Positions 1-5,782 of a DNA stretch of 9,210 nucleotides are shown one piece after another. The notes under the pieces are model-generated. The model saw only the letters and a list, made by a program, of their open reading frames with translations. It was not told where the DNA came from and searched no databases. Location: assembly GCA_019418525.1 (NCBI GenBank), contig DYBS01000074.1, forward strand, positions 337 to 9,546, given 5' to 3'. The stretch comes from Clostridiales bacterium (lineage in GTDB: Bacteria; Bacillota; Clostridia; Oscillospirales; Oscillospiraceae). The first letter of the stretch is position 1. The number at the start of each line of letters is the position of its first letter. Made by a program: the position numbers and the translations under genes.

Positions 1-316
1 GGTTGGAGGCGGTGTGGTCCAGCCGGGGCCCGCCCATGCAGGCGCACAGCAGGACGTCCTTCCAGCCCCGCAGGAGGGCCTGCTCCAGGGCGGCCTGGAG
101 GTCGGTCAGGTCTTTTTCGGCGGGCAAAGTGACGTTTTCCGCCCCCGCCACCGGCTTGCCGCCCGAGTCCCAGTCCCCGATGACCACGTCGGGGGTAAAT
201 CCGGCGGCCATGGCATTTTTCATGCCGCCGTCGGCTCAGATGACCTTCTCCGCCCCGGTGAGATAGGGCGACAGAAAGGACCAGTCCTTACAGGGGGCCG
301 CGCCGAAGATCAGCAC
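1..316 (-). pseudogene. thiN: Thiamine diphosphokinase, partial, with an in-frame TGA
   Basis: Thiamine diphosphokinase transfers pyrophosphate from ATP to thiamine, making the cofactor thiamine diphosphate in the cytosol. Translating straight through from the GTG at 316 gives the family motifs in order: DGG at codons 29-31, GDWDS at 47-51, EKDLTD at 67-72 and GGPRLDHT at 95-102. The gene then leaves the window, so roughly the last half is unseen. Codon 27 (238-236) is TGA, in the context EKVI-stop-ADGG. Family members can carry cysteine just before ADGG (my recollection), and TGC to TGA is a one-base change. The reading frame is otherwise clean on both sides. The GTG start overlaps the rsgA stop by 7 nt and has AAGGA 6 nt upstream. 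Read normally, the product is a 26-residue stub. Explanations are a nonsense mutation, a sequence error or, less likely, selenocysteine. Family assignment is firm; the state of the gene is not. Confidence 0.85.
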
Positions 317-1206
317 CCGTGGTCCTTGCGTTTCCACTCGGGCACCTCCTTTGCCTGCTGGTAGAGCCGCACATAGCTCTCGTGGCGGCTCTTGGCGATC
401 TCCCCGGCCTTCAGGGCAGCCAGCACGGCGCAGCCCTTCTCCTTCACATGGGCACAGCCCTGGAAGCGGCACTGGTCCAGATAGGGGCGAAACTCCGGGA
501 AGGTGGCGGCTAGCTCCTCAGGGTGGCATGTCTCGGAGAACTCCTCCGTGTCAAAGGAGGAGAAGCCCGGGGTGTCGGCCACCACCGCGCCGTTTTTCAG
601 CCGGAAAAGCTCTACATGCCGGGTGGTGTGGCGACCGCGGCCCAGCCGGACGCTGACGTCTCCGGTCTCCAGGCCGAACTCCGGCTCCAGCGCGTTGAGG
701 ATGCTGGATTTGCCCACACCGGAGTTGCCGGTGAAGGCACAGATCCGTCCAGCGATGGCCTCCGAGAGAGCGTCGATGCCCTCGCCGGTCTCGGCGCTCA
801 CCCGGAAGGTGCGAAAACCCGCTCGACTGTACGTCTCAAAGAGCTCATCCGCCCCGTCCAGGTCGCACTTGTTGAAGCAGATGATGTTCTCACAGCCCTT
901 GTAGGTAGCCAGCGAGGCCACTCGGTCGATGAGGAACGGGTCGGTGATGGGAATGGCCCCCGAGGCGATGATGACCAGAGCATCGATGTTGGCCACCGCC
1001 GGGCGGCGGAAGGCGTTGCGCCGGGGCAGGATGCTGTCCAGCGCGCCGCTTCCGTCCTCCAGCCTAGTATAGGTCACCCGGTCCCCCACCAGGGGGCTCT
1101 CCCCCCGGTGGCGGAATTTCCCCCTGGCCCGGCAGGTCACCGGACCGTCCGGGCCGTCCACATAGTAAAAGCCGCTGAGCGCTTTGAAAATGATACCTTC
1201 CGCCAT
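310..1206 (-). CDS. rsgA: Ribosome small subunit-dependent GTPase RsgA
   Basis: RsgA (YloQ/YjeQ) is a circularly permuted GTPase that binds the 30S subunit late in assembly and hydrolyses GTP on release. The protein has 298 residues, typical of the family. An N-terminal OB-fold (about 1-70) is followed by the G motifs in permuted order: NKCD (G4) at 112-115, GNSGVGKS (G1, P-loop) at 160-167, the switch-like GRGRHTT at 189-195 and DTPG (G3) at 211-214. A C-terminal zinc site is formed by C246, C251, H253 and C259. The ATG at 1206 lies 3 nt after the prkC stop and has GAGGA 7 nt upstream. Its 3' end overlaps thiN by 7 nt. In other Bacillota PrkC phosphorylates this GTPase, which fits their adjacency. 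All key residues are present and the gene looks intact. Confidence 0.97.
   Translation of the reverse strand: MAEGIIFKALSGFYYVDGPDGPVTCRARGKFRHRGESPLVGDRVTYTRLEDGSGALDSILPRRNAFRRPAVANIDALVIIASGAIPITDPFLIDRVASLATYKGCENIICFNKCDLDGADELFETYSRAGFRTFRVSAETGEGIDALSEAIAGRICAFTGNSGVGKSSILNALEPEFGLETGDVSVRLGRGRHTTRHVELFRLKNGAVVADTPGFSSFDTEEFSETCHPEELAATFPEFRPYLDQCRFQGCAHVKEKGCAVLAALKAGEIAKSRHESYVRLYQQAKEVPEWKRKDHGC
323..327 (-). promoter_or_regulatory. Ribosome binding site for thiN
   Basis: AAGGA on the minus strand lies 6 nt before the GTG at 316-314, inside the end of rsgA. It favours this GTG over the in-frame GTG at 337-335 and gives a protein starting (M)LIFGAAP, which suits the family's N-terminal strand. 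The overlap with the rsgA stop suggests translational coupling. Confidence 0.55.
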
Positions 1207-1209
1207 GGC

Positions 1210-3324
1210 TCAATCCTCGTATGTGTCTTCCGAGATCAGCTGGTCGTCGATGTAGACCCGCACCTGGGCGGGCGGGGTGTAGGTGATGTTGGGCTTGACC
1301 ACCTTGAGGCTGGTCTCCACCTGGGGGTTGTCATAAACGCTCTGTCCATTGACCTCCACGCGAACGTGGACCACATCCCGGTCATCGGGCAGGGTGATGC
1401 TGAGCTCCCGGGTCACAGAGGCCGGGGGGGCCGGGGTGTGCTCCACCGGCGGAGTGCTCTCCGGCTCATCCGACTGGCTGGGTGCCGCCGGCTCCGGGCC
1501 CTTGCTGACGGTCAGGGTGATGGAGGCCCCCTCGGAGACCTCGGTGCCGGCCTTGATGGACTGGTCGATGACGATGCCCTCGGCCACACTGTCATCGTAC
1601 ACGTCCTTCCGGGACACATTCAGTCCTGCATTGGTAAGATCCCGGAATGCCGAATCATAGGACTGGCCAATATAGGGAATGAGCGTGATGGTTTTTGCAT
1701 CCGGACCGCTGCTCACATAGAGGATGACGGTCTGCCCCTCGGTGAGGGGACTGTTGGCCTCCGGATCCTGACGGACCACATGGCCGGAGGCGATCTCGTC
1801 GTTGGCCTCGTCCTCCAGCTTGATATCCAGATCCAGATCCAGCTGCTCCAGGGTGGTCTTGGCCAGATTGGCCTCCTTGTCATAGAAGTCGGGCATCTCC
1901 GGGGAGTCCAGGCCCTTGCTCACATGGACAGTGATGGTGCGGTTGCCCTCAGTATCGGGTACTTTAGTGTTGGCGTCCGGGCTCTGAGAGGCGATCTTGC
2001 CCACCTCTTCGGCCGAACTTTCCTGCTCCCCCTCCACAATACGGAAGTTGCCGTTGAGCACGTCGGGCAGGTTCTGGGCTTCCTCCACCGTATAGCCCAC
2101 CACGCTGGGGACGGTGATCTCCTGGGTGGTGTTGGACCAGCTGCCAAAAATAGCGGTGTAGAAAAAGTAGCCAATGCCGATCAGAAAGATCAGGATCACC
2201 GCCACTGCGCCCACGATGGGCCAGGGATTGCGGCGCTCTCCGTCCGGGTCCGGATCTTCCCGCTGAGGGCGGGATCTGTTTTCCGCTCGGGACCGGGACA
2301 TATCAGATCCGCTCCGGCGCTGCGCACTGGACTCAGTCCGGGGGATGCGCCGGGTAGCGTCCTCCATCTCATCCTCCCGCTGAATGCGCCGGGAGCCGTG
2401 AGTGATGGCGCTGGGCGTGTTGGCCCCGATGATCTGGGTGGGCTCATCCTCTCCGCTGGCCAGATCCGGATGGGGCACTTCAAAACTGATATTGGGATTC
2501 TTGCGGAACGCCTCCAAGTCAGCCAGCATGGCGTCGGCGGAGATATACCGCTTATTCACGTCGGAGGCCATAGCCTTCAGGGTAATGGCCTCCAGAGCCT
2601 CGGGGATGCTGGGCTCCAGTTCCCGGGGGGAGAGGGGCACCGAGTTGATGTGCTGGATGGCCACTGCCACTGGCGAGTCTCCCTCGTAGGGCAGACGTCC
2701 GGTGAGCATCTCGTAGAGCACCACGCCCGCCGAGTAGATGTCGCTGCGGGCGTCGATGTGGCTGCCCCTAGCCTGTTCAGGGGAGATATAGTGGACCGAG
2801 CCCAAGGCCTCCTGGGTCATGGTATTCTGGTTGGAGGAGGTTACCCGGGCGATGCCGAAGTCGGCCACCTTGATGCTCCCGTCCCGGAGAACCATGATGT
2901 TGTGGGGCTTGATATCCCGGTGGATGATGCCCCGGCTGTGGGCGTGGGAGAGAGCCTTCATGATCTGGGTGATAAAATGCAGGGCCTCTTTCCAGCTCAG
3001 CTTGCCTCCCTGGCGCTGCATATACTGCTTGAGGGTGATGCCGTCCAGCAGCTCCATGACGATATAGTCCACGTTTTCCCAACGGGAGACGTCATACACC
3101 GCCATGATGTTGGGGTGGGACAGCATGGCCACAGCTTGGGACTCGTCGTGGAAGCGGCGGACAATGTCGGCATCCTGGGCCAGGTCCTCCTTCAGAATCT
3201 TGATGGCCACCAGGCGGTTGAGCCGGTGATCCCGGCCTTTGTACACGACCGCCATTCCGCCGGTGCCCACCCGCTCCAGGATTTCATATCGGTCGTCGAG
3301 TAATTTTCCTATGTATCGATCCAT
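1210..3324 (-). CDS. prkC: PASTA-domain Ser/Thr protein kinase PrkC/Stk1
   Basis: This is a membrane Ser/Thr kinase whose outer PASTA repeats bind peptidoglycan fragments or lipid II and whose inner domain phosphorylates cell-wall, division and translation proteins. The 704-residue product has a Hanks-type kinase domain at about 12-275: glycine loop GTGGMAVVY at 20-28, catalytic lysine K42, HRDIKPHN at 135-142 with D137, DFG at 155-157, and activation-loop threonines T168 and T170. A charged Arg/Ser/Glu-rich juxtamembrane stretch (about 310-367) leads to one membrane helix (about 368-390). Three PASTA repeats follow (about 402-471, 472-541, 543-611), then a Pro/Ser/Thr linker and a beta-rich C-terminal domain (about 636-704). 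I chose the ATG at 3324 because its Shine-Dalgarno spacing is 8 nt; the ATG at 3330 would leave only 2 nt. It lies 15 nt after stp, its partner phosphatase gene. Confidence 0.97.
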   Translation of the reverse strand: MDRYIGKLLDDRYEILERVGTGGMAVVYKGRDHRLNRLVAIKILKEDLAQDADIVRRFHDESQAVAMLSHPNIMAVYDVSRWENVDYIVMELLDGITLKQYMQRQGGKLSWKEALHFITQIMKALSHAHSRGIIHRDIKPHNIMVLRDGSIKVADFGIARVTSSNQNTMTQEALGSVHYISPEQARGSHIDARSDIYSAGVVLYEMLTGRLPYEGDSPVAVAIQHINSVPLSPRELEPSIPEALEAITLKAMASDVNKRYISADAMLADLEAFRKNPNISFEVPHPDLASGEDEPTQIIGANTPSAITHGSRRIQREDEMEDATRRIPRTESSAQRRSGSDMSRSRAENRSRPQREDPDPDGERRNPWPIVGAVAVILIFLIGIGYFFYTAIFGSWSNTTQEITVPSVVGYTVEEAQNLPDVLNGNFRIVEGEQESSAEEVGKIASQSPDANTKVPDTEGNRTITVHVSKGLDSPEMPDFYDKEANLAKTTLEQLDLDLDIKLEDEANDEIASGHVVRQDPEANSPLTEGQTVILYVSSGPDAKTITLIPYIGQSYDSAFRDLTNAGLNVSRKDVYDDSVAEGIVIDQSIKAGTEVSEGASITLTVSKGPEPAAPSQSDEPESTPPVEHTPAPPASVTRELSITLPDDRDVVHVRVEVNGQSVYDNPQVETSLKVVKPNITYTPPAQVRVYIDDQLISEDTYED
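1825..1842 (-). repeat. Three perfect hexanucleotide repeats in prkC
   Basis: ATCCAG occurs three times in tandem on the plus strand. Read as coding strand it is CTGGAT x3 and encodes Leu-Asp-Leu-Asp-Leu-Asp in the second PASTA repeat. Any change in copy number would keep the reading frame. The tract is short and may simply reflect the local amino acid sequence. Confidence 0.5.
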
Positions 3325-3332
3325 AGTCATTA

Positions 3333-3339
3333 CCCTCCC
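3333..3339 (-). promoter_or_regulatory. Ribosome binding site for prkC
   Basis: GGGAGGG on the minus strand follows directly after the stp stop codon. It is 8 nt from the ATG at 3324-3322 but only 2 nt from the ATG at 3330-3328, so it decides for the inner start (MDRYIGKLL). That N-terminus also resembles known members of the family. Confidence 0.7.
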
Positions 3340-4071
3340 TTATTCAAAGTGGATGAGCACGCACGTCACATTGTCCGGCGCGCCGCGGGACAGCGCGATG
3401 TCCAGGAGCCTCTGGCAGCAATCCTCTGCCGCGCCGCCGTGGATCACCTCGTAGAGCATCTCCTGGTCACTGACCACGTTGCTCAGTCCATCGGAGCAGA
3501 GCAACAGGCTCTCCCCCGCCGCCACGCTCTGGCGGAAAAAGTCGGGCCGCAGCTGTTCCTCGGTCCCCAGTGCGCGAGTGATGAGGTTTTTCTGCGGGTG
3601 GTTGCGGGCCTGTTCCGGGGTGATGTCCCCCCGCCGGACCATATCCTCCACCAGCGAGTGGTCCCGGGTGATCTTGCGGATGCCCTCCGGGGTGATGTGA
3701 TAGGCCCGGCTGTCTCCCACATTCAGGAGATATGCCGTTTCGCCCGCCGCCATCACGGCTACCATAGTGGTGCCCATGCCCCAGCAGTCCGGGTCATGCT
3801 TGGCCCGGTGGTAGACCGCCGCGTTGGCCGCCTCACTGGCTTGGGCCAAAACAGCTTCCGGAGCGGCGGGGGTGCCCTCCGGCAGGTGCCGCATGGTCTC
3901 CACAAACTGCTCCACAGCCAATGTACTAGCCACATTTCCGGCTCGTGCGCCGCCCATGCCGTCGCAGACCAGCGCCACGACCAGCCTTTCTGAGCGCACG
4001 TCCAGATAGTAGGAATCCTGATTCTGCGCCCGGACGGCGCCTTTGTCTGTGATTCCCCATGCTTTTATCAT
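3340..4071 (-). CDS. stp: PP2C-family Ser/Thr phosphatase Stp/PrpC
   Basis: This Mn/Mg-dependent protein phosphatase removes phosphates from PrkC and its targets in the cytosol, resetting the kinase signal. The protein has 243 residues, the usual length for the short bacterial PP2C type. Metal-binding and core motifs are all present: NQDS at 17-20, CDGMGG at 36-41 with D37, GDSRAY at 119-124, CSDGLS at 192-197 with D194, and APDN at 231-234 with D233. No membrane segment or signal peptide is visible. The ATG at 4071 has AGAGG 9 nt upstream. It follows the only sizeable gap in the cluster (69 nt), which carries an inverted repeat close to this ribosome binding site. It lies 15 nt before the prkC start, the standard kinase-phosphatase pairing in Bacillota. 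Confidence 0.96.
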   Translation of the reverse strand: MIKAWGITDKGAVRAQNQDSYYLDVRSERLVVALVCDGMGGARAGNVASTLAVEQFVETMRHLPEGTPAAPEAVLAQASEAANAAVYHRAKHDPDCWGMGTTMVAVMAAGETAYLLNVGDSRAYHITPEGIRKITRDHSLVEDMVRRGDITPEQARNHPQKNLITRALGTEEQLRPDFFRQSVAAGESLLLCSDGLSNVVSDQEMLYEVIHGGAAEDCCQRLLDIALSRGAPDNVTCVLIHFE

Positions 4072-4086
4072 AAAAGACAGCCTCTT

Positions 4087-4123
4087 CTCCGCACGGATTT
4101 GACCTGCCCGCCTCCGTGCGGAG
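4087..4123 (-). promoter_or_regulatory. Hairpin between rlmN and stp
   Basis: A perfect 11-bp inverted repeat (CTCCGCACGGA / TCCGTGCGGAG) with a 15-nt loop occupies the gap between rlmN and stp. In the minus-strand transcript the 3' arm ends in GGAG and runs straight into AAGAGG, the likely ribosome binding site of stp. No U-tract follows the stem directly (the first U-run, UCUUUU, is about 10 nt later and abuts the ATG), so this is not a textbook terminator. A weak second palindrome, CTTTT-ATGAT-AAAAG (4076-4062), places the stp start codon in its loop. Possible roles are partial termination, RNA processing, or control of stp translation. Confidence 0.6.
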
Positions 4124-4140
4124 GGAGACGGACCGTTTCT

Positions 4141-5166
4141 TTACTGCTGCTCCAGCATCTGCCGGCGGCGGAGCTGGCCGCAGGAGGCGTCGATGTCGCC
4201 TCCCAGCTTGCGCCGCACCGTCACCGTGACCCCCTGCTGCTCCAGACGGCGCTGGAAGGCCGCCACCCGGCGGCTGGGCTTCAGGGGGCTCTCCTTCACC
4301 TCATTGAGGGGAATGAGATTCACATGCCCCGGTGTCCCCTTCAGATGGGCGGCCAGCAGGTCGGCCTGCCAGTCGCTGTCGTTCACGCCGTCGATCATGG
4401 CGTACTCGTAGGAGATCCGCCGGCCGGTCTTTTCAAAATACCGGCGGCAGCTCTTGAAGAGCCGCTCCACCCCCACCGCGCGGTTGACCGGCATGATGCG
4501 GGAGCGGGTCTCGTCGTCTGGGGCGTGCAGGGACACCGACAGAGTCAATTGTAACCGAAGATCGGCCAATTTGTCAATTTGGTCCACCAATCCGCAGGTG
4601 GACAGGGAGATGTGGCGCATGCCGATGTTGAGCCCCTCCGGGTGATTCACCAGGGTGAGGAAACGCATCACGGTGTCGAAATTGTCCAGCGGCTCTCCGA
4701 TGCCCATGAGCACGATATTGGAGATAGGGGCTCCGGAGTCGATCTGGGTGAAGAGCACCTGGTCCAGCATCTCGGCGGGGGTCAGATCCCGCACCTTTCC
4801 GGCCAGGGTGGAGGCGCAGAAAGCACAGCCCATGCAGCACCCCACCTGAGAAGAGATACAGACAGTATTCCCATGTTTGTAGCGCATCAAAACGGTCTCG
4901 ATGCAGTTACCGTCGTGGAGCCGCCAGAGGTACTTGATGGTCCCGTCCAGAGCGGACACCTGCTTGCGCTCCACCGTGGGCGGGGCCAGCAGACAGGTTT
5001 CAGCCAGCTTCTCCCGCAGTGCCTTGGAGAGGTTGCTCATCTCGTCAAAGGAGCGCACCCCACGGTGCAGCCACTGAAAGACCTGCTTGGCCCGGAACGC
5101 GGGCTCTCCCAGGTCCTTGAAATAGGCGGTCATCTCCGCCAGATCCATGGATTTGATATCGGTCAT
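4141..5166 (-). CDS. rlmN: Dual-specificity rRNA/tRNA adenine-C2 methyltransferase RlmN
   Basis: RlmN is a radical-SAM enzyme that methylates C2 of A2503 in 23S rRNA and, in several bacteria, A37 of some tRNAs. The 341-residue product has an N-terminal accessory domain (about 1-95) and then the radical-SAM core. The 4Fe-4S cysteines are C110, C114 and C117 (CX3CX2C). MGIGEPLDN is at 154-162. C329 in GGDIDASCGQL matches the methyl-carrying cysteine (E. coli C355), and C103, seven residues before the cluster, matches E. coli C118. The frame stays open upstream to 5412, but the ATG at 5166 fits the family's N-terminus and has GGAGGAG 7 nt upstream, within the end of the preceding gene and 2 nt after its proposed stop. 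Confidence 0.97.
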   Translation of the reverse strand: MTDIKSMDLAEMTAYFKDLGEPAFRAKQVFQWLHRGVRSFDEMSNLSKALREKLAETCLLAPPTVERKQVSALDGTIKYLWRLHDGNCIETVLMRYKHGNTVCISSQVGCCMGCAFCASTLAGKVRDLTPAEMLDQVLFTQIDSGAPISNIVLMGIGEPLDNFDTVMRFLTLVNHPEGLNIGMRHISLSTCGLVDQIDKLADLRLQLTLSVSLHAPDDETRSRIMPVNRAVGVERLFKSCRRYFEKTGRRISYEYAMIDGVNDSDWQADLLAAHLKGTPGHVNLIPLNEVKESPLKPSRRVAAFQRRLEQQGVTVTVRRKLGGDIDASCGQLRRRQMLEQQ

Positions 5167-5168
5167 TT

Positions 5169-5782
5169 CTACTCTCCTCCGCCAAACGTGTCGGGCGGTT
5201 GCAGTCCGTATTTTTCGGCCAGGGCCTCCGCCAGCTCCGGCGTCAGCTCCTGTGCCGGGCCCTGAGGCACCGGGTGGTAGGGGCCGCCGCTGTAAGGCGC
5301 GCGGCCGGGTTCCAGCGGGAAGTTGGCCCGGGGTCGTCGCTCTGGGCCCACACCTGGAGAAACCACCAGCCGTGCTCCTGCTCATACTCCAGATTCTCCG
5401 GCAGCGCCTCAATGAGCTCCCGGAACTTCGGGTTGTTTAGCAGCTTGGGGTGGTATACCGTTTCCCGCCACAGTTCCAGGCCCAGCGCCGGGATGCGATA
5501 GGTGTAGGCCAGCTCCGGGTCCTCACAGTCACACTCCACCTTGCCCTCCTGGGCCAACACGGGGATCAGCTCCTCCACATGAGTTCGGGTCAAGTCCACC
5601 CCGTGGTAGAGCACCTGGTACTCCGGCTCCTTGTCCAGGCCGATGCGGGCCAGCCTGCCGTCTAAAAATTCCAACCGGAAGGGGTAAGGCACCGCCACCT
5701 GTATCGCCTGGGCCTCCTCCTCCGTCATCCCCAGCCGAAAGGACCCCAGACCCTTCCGGGGATAGAACTCATAGGTCTCCAT
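5169..5782 (-). CDS. Uncharacterised protein, probably frameshifted near its 3' end
   Basis: I do not recognise a family. The start frame opens at the ATG at 5782, inside the 3' end of rsmB (14-nt overlap), with AGGAG 8 nt upstream. It runs with protein-like composition to about residue 151 (…VWAQSDDP), then turns into an Arg/Ala/Thr-rich tail that stops at 5243. From the same point a second frame continues with RANFPLEPG… and ends PELAEALAEKYGLQPPDTF… at a TAG (5171-5169), only 2 nt before rlmN. One missing base in the CCCCGGG run (5333-5327) would join them into a roughly 204-residue protein. The start reads FYPRKGLGSFRLGMTEEEA; no signal peptide, membrane helix or catalytic motif is evident, and the product looks soluble and acidic. 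Unrepaired, it would be 179 residues (5243-5782). The break may be a true mutation or a homopolymer sequencing error. Confidence 0.7.
5174..5180 (-). promoter_or_regulatory. Ribosome binding site for rlmN
   Basis: GGAGGAG on the minus strand is 7 nt from the ATG at 5166. It supports a 341-residue RlmN rather than the longer open frame beginning at 5412. It sits inside the last codons of the upstream gene, just before the TAG at 5171-5169, which is a coupled arrangement. Confidence 0.7.

Noticed and set aside
236..472. A 78-codon frame starting at 472 as a separate small gene
   Set aside because: Its end is the true N-terminal part of ThiN; the portion before 316 is an out-of-frame shadow of rsgA. 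It stops only because of the TGA described for thiN.
523..3303. A 926-codon open frame on the plus strand, opposite prkC and part of rsgA
   Set aside because: It is in codon-for-codon antisense register with both real genes, which share a frame. Its lack of stops follows from the rarity of TTA, CTA and TCA codons in GC-rich genes. Its product is Gly/His/Val/Asp-rich with no family motif, while the minus strand shows complete kinase and GTPase motifs.
4087..4123. Intrinsic terminator between rlmN and stp
   Set aside because: The stem is strong but no U-tract follows it directly, and the next start codon comes within 16 nt, so it was listed as a regulatory hairpin.
5167..5412. N-terminal extension of rlmN to an ATG at 5412
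   Set aside because: The extra 82 codons are Arg/Pro/Gly-rich, overlap the preceding gene, and are not RlmN-like. The ATG at 5166 has a strong, well-spaced ribosome binding site.
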